Shown here: positions 16,841 through 24,454 of the stretch, in pieces
Layout of the letters: each line of letters begins with the position of its first letter
How positions within the stretch are numbered: position 1 is the stretch's first letter
Origin: Micromonospora avicenniae
Lineage (GTDB): Bacteria > Actinomycetota > Actinomycetes > Mycobacteriales > Micromonosporaceae
Assembly (NCBI RefSeq): GCF_900156065.1
Contig: NZ_FTNF01000016.1
Location: forward strand, 62,001-126,000
Direction: 5' to 3'
DNA: 64,000 bases
Notes under the pieces: model-generated
What the model was told of the DNA's origin: nothing
What the model saw: only the letters and a program-made list of their open reading frames with translations
The model's database searches: none
Program-made: the position numbers and the translations under genes

Positions 16841-16899
16841 GGGCCGCACCCGTGCGGTCGGCCGGCGACGGTGACCGTGGCTTGCCGGCGGTGCGGCCC
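16841..16899 (+). terminator. Candidate terminator hairpin
   Basis: GGGCCGCACC (16841-16850) is complementary to GGTGCGGCCC (16890-16899), with smaller nested hairpins between, directly after the sigma factor gene. Confidence 0.4.
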
Positions 16900-17392
16900 T
16901 GTCGCAGCCGGTGTCGACTCGGCTTGGCCTGCTTCATTCCCCATTCCGGATCACGTCACATTCCTGGCGCCGGCGGCGGGCCGACCGGTGGCACTCCGCG
17001 CCTTCCCGATCGCACGATCAGGGGCTTTTCGCAATGACCAGGGCCACTGTCGACAACCGTTGCCTGTCGGATGTAAAGGACCGACCAACTGCTATCGGTT
17101 GTCCGTTTCCCGCACCACGAGGGAGCATTTGAGCAACTCGATCCGGCCGTTCAGACATGCCTGGACCTGCTCTACAGCCGACCCGTAGAACGAGGTCGCG
17201 GAGCTACCACCGCCCGCTGCACAGGTTCTCGACGCTACACCGGGACCCCGCGGACGGCAATTGGCATGGTCCCTTCACGAGGGTTCAGCGGCACCAAACG
17301 GGGCAGCTGACAGCAGTTGCGCGACGGGAATCCCGACACCGGCGAGGGGCCCTCGTCAAACGTGAAACACCATCCGTTAGGGTGGCTTGCCA
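16900..17392. other. Intergenic region upstream of the quaternary-amine transporter operon
   Basis: About 490 bases with no recognisable gene. Base composition is less GC-rich than the neighbours, fitting a long 5' regulatory region. TAGGGT at 17379-17384, nine bases before the ATG at 17393, could be a -10 box for a leaderless message, but a convincing -35 is missing. No known riboswitch was recognised. Confidence 0.4.
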
Positions 17393-18055
17393 ATGACCTT
17401 CCTCGACTACATCTCCGGCGTGCCCGCATATCTGGAACGAGAGTGGTCTGACCTGCTCGAGCTGACCTTCGAGCATTTGCTTGTGGTGCTCGTCACGATC
17501 GTCTTGGCGACTGTGATCGCGCTCGGGTTAGGCCTGGCGACTTATCGCAATCAGAGCGGAGCCAGAGCAGTACTCACGGTGACCGGCACGTTCCTGACCG
17601 TCCCATCGTTCGCCCTGTTCGGACTGTTCATTCCGATCTTCGGTCTCGGGGCGGTGCCCACGGTCGTCGCGTTGGTGCTGTATGCACTGCTGCCCATCGC
17701 ACGCAACACGATCACCGGGCTGCGTTCCATCGATCCGGCTGTCGTCGAATCGGCACAGGGAATGGGACTCTCCCGCCGCCAGCGGCTGCTCCGCGTCGAG
17801 CTACCGCTCGCCTGGCCGATCATCATGACCGGCGTACGCGTGTCGACCCTGATGATCGTTGGGATCGCCGCCATCGCGGCCATCGTCAACGGGCCGGGCC
17901 TCGGCGGACCGATCTTCCAGGGGCTCTCGGCGATCGGCACCCAACGCGGGTTCAACCTCGCCTTCAGCGGAACCCTCTTCGTGGCGGTGCTGGCGCTGCT
18001 GCTGGACGGCGTCCTCGGCATGCTCTCCAAGTTGACGACATCGAAGGGGCTGTGA
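17393..18055 (+). CDS. Glycine betaine/carnitine/choline ABC transporter permease (OpuCB-like)
   Basis: A 220-residue permease with about six transmembrane helices, starting MTFLDYISGVPAYLEREWSD. The EAA-type loop ARNTITGLRSIDPAVVESAQGMGLSRRQRLLRVELPLAWPIIM is the contact with the ATPase and is typical of the OpuB/OpuC/ProW branch. It forms the membrane channel with the second permease encoded at 19253. Its stop overlaps the ATPase start (TGATG), so the operon is translationally coupled. The likely role is osmoprotectant uptake; the exact substrate is not visible. Confidence 0.9.
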   Translation: MTFLDYISGVPAYLEREWSDLLELTFEHLLVVLVTIVLATVIALGLGLATYRNQSGARAVLTVTGTFLTVPSFALFGLFIPIFGLGAVPTVVALVLYALLPIARNTITGLRSIDPAVVESAQGMGLSRRQRLLRVELPLAWPIIMTGVRVSTLMIVGIAAIAAIVNGPGLGGPIFQGLSAIGTQRGFNLAFSGTLFVAVLALLLDGVLGMLSKLTTSKGL

Positions 18056-19251
18056 TGCCTGCGCATGAACAAGAGACCGCTACCGCGGCGTCAATCCGCC
18101 TCGAGTCGCTGACCAAGCGCTATGCGGGTCAGGCCGAACCGGCCGTGGACAACATCACAATGGACATACCGGCAGGCGAGATCGTGGTTCTCGTCGGACC
18201 TTCTGGCTGCGGCAAGACCACCAGCCTGAAGATGATCAACCGGATCATCGAACCGACCTCCGGACGCATCTTCATCGACGGCGAGGACGTGACCCACGTC
18301 AACGCCGACCAGCTGCGCCGCCGGATCGGCTACGTCATCCAACAGATCGGCCTGTTCCCGCACATGACGATCGCCGAGAACATCGGCATGGTGCCCAGGC
18401 TGCTCGGATGGAACCGGGCCCGGATCTCCGAGCGGGTCGACGAACTGCTGGACCTGGTAGGCATGGAGCCGTCGGCCTACCGCGCGCGGTACCCGAAGGA
18501 ACTGTCCGGCGGCCAGCGCCAACGGGTCGGGGTCGCGCGGGCGATGAGCGCCGACCCTCCGCTGCTGCTGATGGACGAGCCGTTCGGCGCCATCGACCCG
18601 ATCACCCGCGAACGCCTCCAGAACGAGTTCCTCCGCCTGCAGAGCAACATTCGGAAGACCATCGTCTTCGTCACCCACGACATCGACGAGGCGATCAAGC
18701 TCGGCGACCGGATCGCGATCCTCACGAAGGGATCGAAGATCGCGCAGTACGACACTCCCGAGGCGATCCTGACGGCTCCCGCCAACGACTTCGTCGCGGA
18801 CTTCATCGGCTCGGGGGCGTCGCTCAAGCGCCTGAGCCTCAGCCGGGTCCGAGACGTGGAGCTCAACCAGTGGGCAGTCGGCCGGCTCGACGACGACCGG
18901 GCACAGCTGCGGCAGTCCCTCACGGAAAGTGATCACGGGTCACTGCTGCTGCTCGACGAGGACCAGCGGCCGGTTCGCTGGGTCACCGGCCACGATCTGA
19001 CCCGCTCGGGTGAATCCCTCGACCGGGTGGGGCTTCCCGCGACGGCCACTGTGGAACCCCACGCCACACTGCACGACGCGCTGAACGAGATGGTCACCTC
19101 GCGGGTCGGGTGCGCGATCGTCGTCGACGACCAGCGGCGGTACCAGGGCATCGTCGACATGCGTACGGTGATGCGGGCCATCGACGAGATGCGGGAGAGT
19201 TCCCAGGCCCGCGACCGGCACGCAGCGGTCCAGCCGATGGAGGCCGGTTAA
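18055..19251 (+). CDS. Glycine betaine/choline ABC transporter ATP-binding protein with CBS domain (OpuCA-like)
   Basis: A 398-residue ATPase. Walker A is GPSGCGKTTS near residue 50, the Q-loop VIQQIGLFPHMT, the signature LSGGQRQRVGVARAM, Walker B LLLMDEPFGA, and the H-loop VTHDIDEA. These, with the phrase FGAIDPITR, are typical of the OpuCA/ProV branch. The C-terminal 130 residues hold a CBS-type regulatory region (about 290-380: LLLDEDQRPVRWVTG and TLHDALNEMVTSRVGCAIVVDD), which in homologues senses ionic strength or c-di-AMP. The ATG overlaps the preceding stop; an adjacent in-frame GTG one codon earlier is possible. Confidence 0.92.
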   Translation: MPAHEQETATAASIRLESLTKRYAGQAEPAVDNITMDIPAGEIVVLVGPSGCGKTTSLKMINRIIEPTSGRIFIDGEDVTHVNADQLRRRIGYVIQQIGLFPHMTIAENIGMVPRLLGWNRARISERVDELLDLVGMEPSAYRARYPKELSGGQRQRVGVARAMSADPPLLLMDEPFGAIDPITRERLQNEFLRLQSNIRKTIVFVTHDIDEAIKLGDRIAILTKGSKIAQYDTPEAILTAPANDFVADFIGSGASLKRLSLSRVRDVELNQWAVGRLDDDRAQLRQSLTESDHGSLLLLDEDQRPVRWVTGHDLTRSGESLDRVGLPATATVEPHATLHDALNEMVTSRVGCAIVVDDQRRYQGIVDMRTVMRAIDEMRESSQARDRHAAVQPMEAG

Positions 19252-19252
19252 G

Positions 19253-20053
19253 GTGGCCATCCCAGCATTCGGAGTCAGGACCCGCGAGGCCGCGCCCGAC
19301 GCCGACGATGTACTCGCCGAACTCGGCGGACCGTCCCGGTTCTGGCGCCGGCTGGGCACCCCGGCCCTCCTCGCCGCCGCCTGCGTGGCCCTGTACCTCT
19401 ACGTGCGAAACCAGGATCTCGACCGGATCTCCCAGGCGAGTCTCAACGCCGACACGATCCGCGCGAAGCTGATCGAGCATGTGGAGCTCACCTTCGTCTC
19501 GACACTGATCGTCGTCCTCCTGGCGGTACCCCTGGGGGTGATGCTGACCCGGCCGGCGGTCCGTAGGTTCTCCCCGGTGGTGCTCGCCGTCGCCAACATC
19601 GGACAGGCGATACCGTCGATCGGGGTCCTGGTGCTGATGGCGATCACCGTCGGCATCGGCTTCGACCAGGCCGTCTATGCGCTGGTCATCTACGCCGCGC
19701 TGCCGGTCCTCCGTAACACCATCGTCGGCCTGAACCAGGTCGATCGCATGCTCGTCGAGGCGGGCCGGGGAATCGGCCTGAGCGGCTGGCAGGTGCTCCG
19801 CCGCGTCGAGTTACCGCTGAGCGTGCCGGTCCTGCTCGCCGGCATCCGTACGGCACTCATCATCAACGTCGGCACCGCCACCCTGGCGACCTTCGTCGGT
19901 GCCGGCGGCCTCGGATTCCTTATCGACCAGGGGATCCGCTTCGACCGGATGCCCGTTCTCGTCACCGGAAGTGTCCTCACCGCGGTTCTGGCGCTGCTCC
20001 TTGACTGGGTGGCCGGCATGGTCGAGGACGCTCTTCGCCCCAAGGGGCTATGA
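19253..20053 (+). CDS. Glycine betaine/carnitine/choline ABC transporter permease (OpuCD-like)
   Basis: A 266-residue second permease of the same importer, from GTG 19253 with GGAGG nine bases upstream. Compared with the first permease it has an extra N-terminal cytoplasmic stretch (ADDVLAELGGPSRFWRRL) and one more transmembrane helix. The EAA loop RNTIVGLNQVDRMLVEAGRGIGLSGWQVLRRVELPLSVPVLL matches its partner closely. FVGAGGLGFLIDQGI near the C-terminus is a conserved OpuC-type segment. The gene starts one base after the ATPase stop. Confidence 0.9.
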   Translation: MAIPAFGVRTREAAPDADDVLAELGGPSRFWRRLGTPALLAAACVALYLYVRNQDLDRISQASLNADTIRAKLIEHVELTFVSTLIVVLLAVPLGVMLTRPAVRRFSPVVLAVANIGQAIPSIGVLVLMAITVGIGFDQAVYALVIYAALPVLRNTIVGLNQVDRMLVEAGRGIGLSGWQVLRRVELPLSVPVLLAGIRTALIINVGTATLATFVGAGGLGFLIDQGIRFDRMPVLVTGSVLTAVLALLLDWVAGMVEDALRPKGL

Positions 20054-20097
20054 CCTCCGCGGCTACATCCCGAGCCGCCAGATATCAGAGGAGGAAC

Positions 20098-21069
20098 ATG
20101 AGGAACACGAAGAAGCGCGGCCGTTGGCCGGTACTCACCGGCGCGCTGACGCTGGTGATGCTCGTCGCCGCGTGCGGCAGCGACGGCAACGACGATGTCG
20201 CGGGCAGCGGCAGCATCGGTGAGAAGTTCGACCTTTCCGGCGCGACAGTCACCGTCGGCTCCAAGGAGTTCACCGAGCAACTCATCCTCGGAAACCTGAC
20301 CAAGCTCGCGCTCACCGCCGCCGGCGCCAAGGTGGACGACCAGATCGGGTTGCAGGGAAGCACGACCGTCCGCGCCGCGCTGACCTCCGGCGAGATCGAC
20401 CTCTACTGGGAGTACCTCGGCACCGGCTGGGTCACCTACCTGCAGAAGGAGAAGGGCATCCCCGGGGCCAAGGCGCAGTTCGAGGCGGTCCGCGACGCCG
20501 ACGCCGCAAACGGTGTCACCTGGCTCGACCCGGCGCCGTTCAACGACACCTACGCGATCGCGGCGAGCAAGGAGACCGCGGAGCGGCTCGGCGTCACCTC
20601 GATCTCCGACATCGCCGCGCTGGTCGCCAGCAACCCCGCCGACGCCACCTTCTGCGTCGGCGGCGAGTTCTCCACCCGTCCGGACGGCCTGCCCGGCCTC
20701 GAGAAGGCGTACGGCTTCAAGCTCGCGCCGGCAAACGTCTCCAACGTGCAGGACGCCCTCGTCTACAACCAGGTCGACAAGGGCGAATGCGCTTTCGGCT
20801 CGATCACCTCCACCGACGGCCGGGTGGCTTCGCTCGGTCTCACCGTGTTGACCGACGACAAGCAGTTCTTCCCGCCCTTCAACGGATCGATGAACGTCCG
20901 GACCGACGTACTGAAGGAGCACCCCGAGATCAAGGAGATCTTCGCGCCGATCGCCGCGGAGCTCGACGACACAACCATGGTCGGACTCAACGCGAAGGTC
21001 GATGTGGACGGTGAGGATCCGGCGGACGTCGCGAAGGACTGGCTGACGGAGAAGGGCTACATCGGCTGA
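20098..21069 (+). CDS. Quaternary-amine ABC transporter substrate-binding lipoprotein (OpuCC/ProX-like)
   Basis: A 323-residue lipoprotein. The ATG at 20098 is preceded by an excellent AGAGGAGGA site; a longer frame from 20050 overlaps the permease and lacks one. The lipobox is LVAAC, with the lipidated Cys about 23 residues in. The mature protein starts TVTVGSKEFTEQLILGNL, the signature of the QAT/OpuAC-like family, followed by GSTTVRAALTSGEIDLYWEYLGTGW. WEYLGT and the later FNGSMNVRTDVLKEHPEI contribute the aromatic cage and hinge in homologues. It delivers betaine, choline or related compounds to the two permeases. Confidence 0.9.
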   Translation: MRNTKKRGRWPVLTGALTLVMLVAACGSDGNDDVAGSGSIGEKFDLSGATVTVGSKEFTEQLILGNLTKLALTAAGAKVDDQIGLQGSTTVRAALTSGEIDLYWEYLGTGWVTYLQKEKGIPGAKAQFEAVRDADAANGVTWLDPAPFNDTYAIAASKETAERLGVTSISDIAALVASNPADATFCVGGEFSTRPDGLPGLEKAYGFKLAPANVSNVQDALVYNQVDKGECAFGSITSTDGRVASLGLTVLTDDKQFFPPFNGSMNVRTDVLKEHPEIKEIFAPIAAELDDTTMVGLNAKVDVDGEDPADVAKDWLTEKGYIG

Positions 21070-21110
21070 AAGCCGAGCCCCGCCGCGGTTCGGGTGCCTT
21101 CGGACACGCG

Positions 21111-21163
21111 AACGATCAAGGCCGTGACCCGTGGAACCGCGGGTCACGGCCTTGATCGTTTTT
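21111..21163 (+). terminator. Intrinsic terminator of the transporter operon
   Basis: A perfect 21-bp stem (21111-21131 with 21140-21160) and an 8-base loop end in a run of five T (21159-21163). This is a textbook rho-independent terminator 42 bases after the last transporter gene. Confidence 0.85.
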
Positions 21164-21245
21164 CTGGCCGAAACGGACGCTCCCGGTTTCCGTACCTGGT
21201 GCCCATCACCTCGCCGTGCACAGCGCACCGCCGGAGGTAAATGAA

Positions 21246-21275
21246 TTGCCGGCGCGATCACCCCGCGCCTACCGT
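21246..21275 (+). promoter_or_regulatory. Candidate housekeeping promoter upstream of the tRNA array
   Basis: TTGCCG (21246-21251), an 18-base spacer and TACCGT (21270-21275) resemble a sigma-70 promoter. A transcript from here would carry a 37-codon ORF, a hairpin and then the six tRNAs. Confidence 0.4.
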
Positions 21276-21308
21276 CTACGTCAACCGATCAGCAAGGAGT
21301 AACCGGTC

Positions 21309-21422
21309 ATGATGCGCCAGCCGAGCCCCGCGCCGCAGCCGCGTTCATCGCTGCGCGGCGGACGGTGCCCAGCCGTCACCGCCTCCTCTGTTCCCAGCCG
21401 CCGATGCCGGTGGAGTGGCTGA
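21309..21422 (+). CDS. Short 37-codon ORF, possible leader peptide of the tRNA array
   Basis: The ORF starts ATGATG at 21309 with AAGGAG (21294-21299) nine bases upstream and stops at 21422. The peptide begins MMRQPSPAPQPRSSLRGG and ends RRCRWSG. Of 37 residues, 24 are Arg, Ser, Pro, Gln or Cys, the five amino acids carried by the downstream tRNAs; GC-rich composition alone also favours several of these, so the match may be chance. Nineteen bases after the stop begins a hairpin with a T-tract. Initiation signal, ORF, terminator and tRNAs together resemble an attenuator, but no homologue is known to me. Confidence 0.35.
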   Translation: MMRQPSPAPQPRSSLRGGRCPAVTASSVPSRRCRWSG

Positions 21423-21441
21423 CCGCTTTCGAACGCGCGCA

Positions 21442-21476
21442 GCCGCCCACCCAGCGAAGGGACCGGGCGGCTTTTT
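21442..21476 (+). terminator. Intrinsic terminator or attenuator hairpin before the tRNA array
   Basis: GCCGCCC (21442-21448) and GGGCGGC (21465-21471) form a perfect 7-bp stem followed by TTTTT (21472-21476). It sits between the short ORF and the first tRNA, so transcripts from the upstream promoter must read through it to reach the array. Confidence 0.65.
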
Positions 21477-21561
21477 CGTACCCGGAGATGGTCACTGACA
21501 ACTCCACAGCGGATGGCAAGGGAAATCTGGCCGGCGGTCTTCCACACCCGCCGCCGCCCCT

Positions 21562-21633
21562 TCCCGGATGGTCTAGTCGGCATGACGCCGCCCTCTGGTG
21601 GCGGAGAGCTGGGTTCGAATCCTGGTCCGGGAG
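21562..21633 (+). tRNA. tRNA-Gln (anticodon CUG)
   Basis: Acceptor arms TCCCGGA and TCCGGGA, a D-arm with TAGTCGGCAT loop, anticodon stem CCGCC/GGCGG with loop CTCTGGT (anticodon CTG) and T-loop TTCGAAT. CCA is not encoded. First gene of a six-tRNA array. Confidence 0.85.
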
Positions 21634-21674
21634 CTGCTCCACCCTCGACGCCGGAGACGGTACGAGGACATCAT

Positions 21675-21766
21675 GAAGGGTTGGCCGAGTCTGGTTTATG
21701 GCGCCGCGTTGCTAACGCGGAGCGGGTTCGACCCCGCCGGGAGTTCGAATCTCCCACCCTTCGCCA
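21675..21766 (+). tRNA. tRNA-Ser (anticodon GCU)
   Basis: Acceptor GAAGGGT/ACCCTTC, anticodon stem CCGCG/CGCGG with loop TTGCTAA (anticodon GCT), a long class II variable arm (GCGGG TTCGA CCCGC), T-loop TTCGAAT, discriminator G and an encoded CCA. Confidence 0.9.
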
Positions 21767-21767
21767 A

Positions 21768-21840
21768 GCCCCCGTAGCTCAGTGGAGAGAGCGCTTGACT
21801 ACGAATCAAGAGGCCGGACGTTCGAACCGTCCTGGGGGCG
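21768..21840 (+). tRNA. tRNA-Arg (anticodon ACG)
   Basis: Acceptor GCCCCCG/TGGGGGC, D-stem GCTC/GAGC, anticodon stem CTTGA/TCAAG with loop CTACGAA (anticodon ACG, read as ICG), T-stem GGACG/CGTCC. It starts one base after the CCA of tRNA-Ser. CCA is not encoded. Confidence 0.9.
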
Positions 21841-21878
21841 CTACGTATCTCCGGCTGTCGTCGAGACGGCCGCTCGGG

Positions 21879-21952
21879 CGGGTAGTGGCGCAGTTTGGCA
21901 GCGCGCTTGCTTTGGGAGCAAGAGACCGCAGGTTCGAATCCTGTCTACCCGA
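21879..21952 (+). tRNA. tRNA-Pro (anticodon UGG)
   Basis: Acceptor CGGGTAG/CTACCCG, D-stem GCGC/GCGC, anticodon stem CTTGC/GCAAG with loop TTTGGGA (anticodon TGG), T-stem GCAGG/CCTGT with T-loop TTCGAAT. CCA is not encoded. Confidence 0.9.
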
Positions 21953-21957
21953 CTTCA

Positions 21958-22044
21958 GGTGAGGCCACCCGATCTGGTGCCGGGCGCCGTCTCGAAAACG
22001 GTCTGGGCCGAAAGGCCGTGTGGGTTCGAATCCCACCCTCACCG
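21958..22044 (+). tRNA. tRNA-Ser (anticodon CGA)
   Basis: Acceptor GGTGAGG/CCTCACC, anticodon loop CTCGAAA (anticodon CGA), class II variable arm GGGCCGAAAGGCC, T-stem GTGGG/CCCAC with TTCGAAT. It starts five bases after tRNA-Pro. CCA is not encoded. Confidence 0.88.
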
Positions 22045-22082
22045 CGCATGACACTCGACGATCCGACCGAGCCATGCCGCAG

Positions 22083-22157
22083 GATCGCGTGCCCGAGTGG
22101 TCAGGGCTTCGCCTGCAAAGCGAATGAACGTCGGTTCGAATCCGACCGCGATCTCCA
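22083..22157 (+). tRNA. tRNA-Cys (anticodon GCA)
   Basis: Acceptor GATCGCG/CGCGATC, D-stem CCC/GGG, anticodon stem TTCGC/GCGAA with loop CTGCAAA (anticodon GCA), T-stem GTCGG/CCGAC. The discriminator base is T, the known identity element of tRNA-Cys, followed by an encoded CCA. Last tRNA of the array. Confidence 0.88.
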
Positions 22158-22187
22158 GGTCCTGCCTTCCGCTGTGGCGGCTTGCCG

Positions 22188-22277
22188 GTGTCCCGGCCGG
22201 TCGGGATCGCGATGAGCCTCGCGGCGCTGGTGATCGCCCTCGTCGGGGTGGGCTGGTTCGCCCTGCGCCGGGACTGA
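22188..22277 (+). CDS. Possible small single-span membrane peptide
   Basis: Read from GTG 22188, a 29-residue peptide contains MSLAALVIALVGVGWFALRR, a hydrophobic span followed by positive charge; an ATG at 22212 would give 21 residues. No clear ribosome binding site is present. It ends one base before the convergent serine hydrolase stop. It could be a real small membrane protein or chance. Confidence 0.3.
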   Translation: MSRPVGIAMSLAALVIALVGVGWFALRRD

Positions 22278-23192
22278 TCAAGCAGTCGGCGCGGTGGGGA
22301 TCTTTCGCAGTTCGTCGAGGGTGTACTTGGCCACGGCCTCGACCTTCCGGATGCCTGCCGCCTGCGTCCTGTGGTGGTTGGAGAGCACGGCCACGAGCCA
22401 GTCGTGTCCCGGTTCGACGAGCCGCCCGATCGTGTTGACCTGCCACAGCCCGCCGTCGGCGCTGATCGTGTCCCACCCGTTCTTGACGTAGACCTCGGTG
22501 GTCCCCGGATCGGCGGCCGCGGGAACTCCCCAGTCCTGGTCCTCCTCGACCTGGCTCATCAGGTCGAAGAGGTAGGCCCGACCGTCCTCGTCCAGTGGGC
22601 CGTCCGCGTAGGTGAGCGAGGTGAGCAGACGGATCTGGTCGGCCACGGTGGTGGTGGTCATCCCCCACGACGCCTTGGGGTTGGTCTCCTTCATGCCGAA
22701 GGTCCTGTTCGCCGTGGTCAACCCCGACTCTCCGCCGATCCGGTGGTACAACGCGGTCGCGGCGTCGTTGTCGCTCGCTGTGATCATCTTCTTGGCGTTG
22801 CGCCGGTCGCTGTCCGTGATCTTCTGGTTCCTCAGTTGCGCCCGCACCAGCAGGGCCGCCAGGATGTCGACCTTGACGATGCTGGCCGTCTGGAATCGGG
22901 CGTCGCCGACGGTGACGGCGATGTCGGACTCCCGATCTTTCACTGCCACCGCGACCTGGCCGTTCCCGACTCGCTGCACGTACGCCTCGATCTTCACCCG
23001 AGCTGCGGCCAGGTAGTCGGGTGTGGGACTGGGCGTTCGCGCGGCGGAAGCTGCTCGGCCTTCCGGGTCGGACGCCGACTCGCCGCCACTGGTCAGGCGC
23101 CAGACGGCGCTCGCCCCGGCCGCGCCGCCGCCCGTGATGGCCAGCACCGCCGCGGCCAGCAGTCCGCGACGTGACGGTCCGCGCCCGCTCAT
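22278..23192 (-). CDS. Class A beta-lactamase-like serine hydrolase (exported)
   Basis: A 304-residue protein starting MSGRGPSRRGLLAAAVLAIT, a twin-arginine or Sec-type signal with an uncharged core. The penicillin-binding fold motifs are present: S-x-x-K as Ser104-Ile-Val-Lys107, S-D-N at 140-142 (TASDNDAATALYHRIGG) and K-N-G at 237-239 in place of K-T-G. The replacement of Thr by Asn, and no clear E166-type omega-loop motif, argue against an efficient beta-lactamase; such actinobacterial proteins may be esterases or cell-wall enzymes. It is exported or anchored. A short upstream frame overlaps its start (ATGA). Confidence 0.8.
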   Translation of the reverse strand: MSGRGPSRRGLLAAAVLAITGGGAAGASAVWRLTSGGESASDPEGRAASAARTPSPTPDYLAAARVKIEAYVQRVGNGQVAVAVKDRESDIAVTVGDARFQTASIVKVDILAALLVRAQLRNQKITDSDRRNAKKMITASDNDAATALYHRIGGESGLTTANRTFGMKETNPKASWGMTTTTVADQIRLLTSLTYADGPLDEDGRAYLFDLMSQVEEDQDWGVPAAADPGTTEVYVKNGWDTISADGGLWQVNTIGRLVEPGHDWLVAVLSNHHRTQAAGIRKVEAVAKYTLDELRKIPTAPTA

Positions 23193-23314
23193 TCGGCGCG
23201 CTCCGCCAGCGCGTCGCCGAGGACTCCCGCGCGCCCCATCCGGCGTGGGACGTACCGATGGGCCGGGGCGGATGACCGCTGGTCGTTCGCCGGCCGGGTT
23301 CTTGGAGTGTTCAT
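23189..23314 (-). CDS. Doubtful 41-codon ORF overlapping the serine hydrolase start
   Basis: An ATG at 23314 opens a 41-residue frame (MNTPRTRPANDQRSS..., ending DALAERAE) whose TGA overlaps the ATG of the serine hydrolase. The overlap would allow translational coupling, but the ribosome binding site is weak and no similarity is recognised. It may be 5' untranslated sequence. Confidence 0.25.
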   Translation of the reverse strand: MNTPRTRPANDQRSSAPAHRYVPRRMGRAGVLGDALAERAE

Positions 23315-23601
23315 CAGGGTCCCCAATCGCGTGGCGCCGGGAACGGCGCAGTCGTGAAATGGAGACGGCAGGGCAGGAGGTTGCACATCGTGACTTACCT
23401 AACCTGGCGAGGACTACGTGCTCCGGAAGGCAGGACGAAGGCAGCCTGGGCGCGGTCCAGTAACCGGCAGGCGCATCGGCGGACACGTCGACGACCGATG
23501 AGCGGGCGCTCACTCACCGACCGCCATACGTTAAATCTATCCCGGTTTGTCCTATTTATCGGGCACTGCCGGGAAATCCTGCGGATCCCGCGGGCACGCG
23601 G
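23315..23601. other. Intergenic region with an AT-rich patch
   Basis: No gene seen. The stretch around 23529-23562 is the most AT-rich nearby (GTTAAATCTATC and CCTATTTATC) and likely holds the promoter of the serine hydrolase, which reads leftward. No exact -35/-10 pair could be fixed. Confidence 0.35.
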
Positions 23602-24222
23602 TCAGGGACGGCCGCTCGGGTGCGGCAGCGTCGCGCCGGGGTACAGGATGAGCGGCTCGTACGGCGAGATGCGCTGCCGCCGGTAGAAGGCGTTGGTGGG
23701 CGGCAGCGCGAGCAGCACGAGGGCGACCAGCAGCGCGGGGGAAGCCACGTACCCGGAGACTGCGCCCACGGGTTCGGCCCACCCGGGCATGAGCCGGCCG
23801 GCGAGCGCGTGGACGCTGTCCCAGTCGGTGCCGTCCAGAGCGCTGACGCCGTCGTCGGACGGCAGCAGGTTCAGTACGAGCCAGAAACCGGCGAACACCA
23901 ACGTCACCGCGCCGAGTATCCAGGTGACGATCCGTGTCCAGTTCCAACCGCCGAGATTCGCCAGCGCCAGGGCCAGGAAGGCGAGGGCGGAGAGCGCCAC
24001 GACCAGGCCCACGGCCATGAGGAAGACCATCGGCAGGGCGGCGAAGCCACTCGGAGTGCCCACCCTCTCGTGCGCCCTGAGGTAGGCGCCCTGCACCGCC
24101 GCTTCCGCTGCCGCCTGGGCGAGTCGAGCCAGGCCACTGAGCGCCAGCATCAGGCTGGACCCGATGACGACCGGAGGTACCCGGCGGCGAGTGACATCGG
24201 TCGCGGCGATCCCCGTGCTCAT
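23602..24222 (-). CDS. Four-helix integral membrane protein of unknown function
   Basis: A 206-residue protein starting MSTGIAATDVTRRRVPPVVI. Four hydrophobic spans are visible: VVIGSSLMLALSGLARLA, LPMVFLMAVGLVVALSALAF, IVTWILGAVTLVFAGFWLVL, and VASPALLVALVLLALPP. An extracytoplasmic loop after helix 3 is acidic (PSDDGVSALDGTDWDS). The C-terminal tail is YRRQRISPYEPLILYPGATL. It resembles generic actinobacterial membrane proteins; no function can be named. A TAGCAT box eight bases before the ATG could direct a leaderless message. It stands alone, between an esterase unit and the serine hydrolase. Confidence 0.7.
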   Translation of the reverse strand: MSTGIAATDVTRRRVPPVVIGSSLMLALSGLARLAQAAAEAAVQGAYLRAHERVGTPSGFAALPMVFLMAVGLVVALSALAFLALALANLGGWNWTRIVTWILGAVTLVFAGFWLVLNLLPSDDGVSALDGTDWDSVHALAGRLMPGWAEPVGAVSGYVASPALLVALVLLALPPTNAFYRRQRISPYEPLILYPGATLPHPSGRP

Positions 24223-24405
24223 GTTCGTGAATGCTAGACCGGAGCACTCCCCCACCGGACGGCCGGACGGCCGCCAGGTGCCGCCCGGCGGCCGAGCGAC
24301 GACGCCGGGCGTCCGGGACGTCGACGGAGGACAAGCACCGGCGACCAGGACCGAGAGGCCGGGCAGAACACCCAGTCGCATTCACGTGCCGTGTCGGCCG
24401 TGCAT

Positions 24406-24451
24406 GGGCGATGCCCGCCGCTGACCGGCCGGTCGGCGGCGGGCATCGCCC
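24406..24451 (-). terminator. Strong hairpin terminator of the esterase
   Basis: A perfect 16-bp stem (24406-24421 with 24436-24451, 14-base loop) begins four bases downstream of the esterase stop in its reading direction. No T-run. Confidence 0.6.
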
Positions 24452-24454
24452 GCA

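Noticed and set aside
16900..17392. Riboswitch upstream of the quaternary-amine transporter
   Set aside because: The gap is long, but no conserved riboswitch core that I can recognise was found.
21399..21471. Possible pseudo-tRNA (sequence starting GGTGGAGTGGCTGACCGC)
   Set aside because: The start resembles actinobacterial tRNA-Cys, but no anticodon arm or matching acceptor arm follows; the hairpin there reads better as a terminator.
22278..23192. Functional class A beta-lactamase resistance gene
   Set aside because: The fold motifs are present, but K-T-G is K-N-G and no clear omega-loop glutamate motif is seen, so resistance cannot be claimed.
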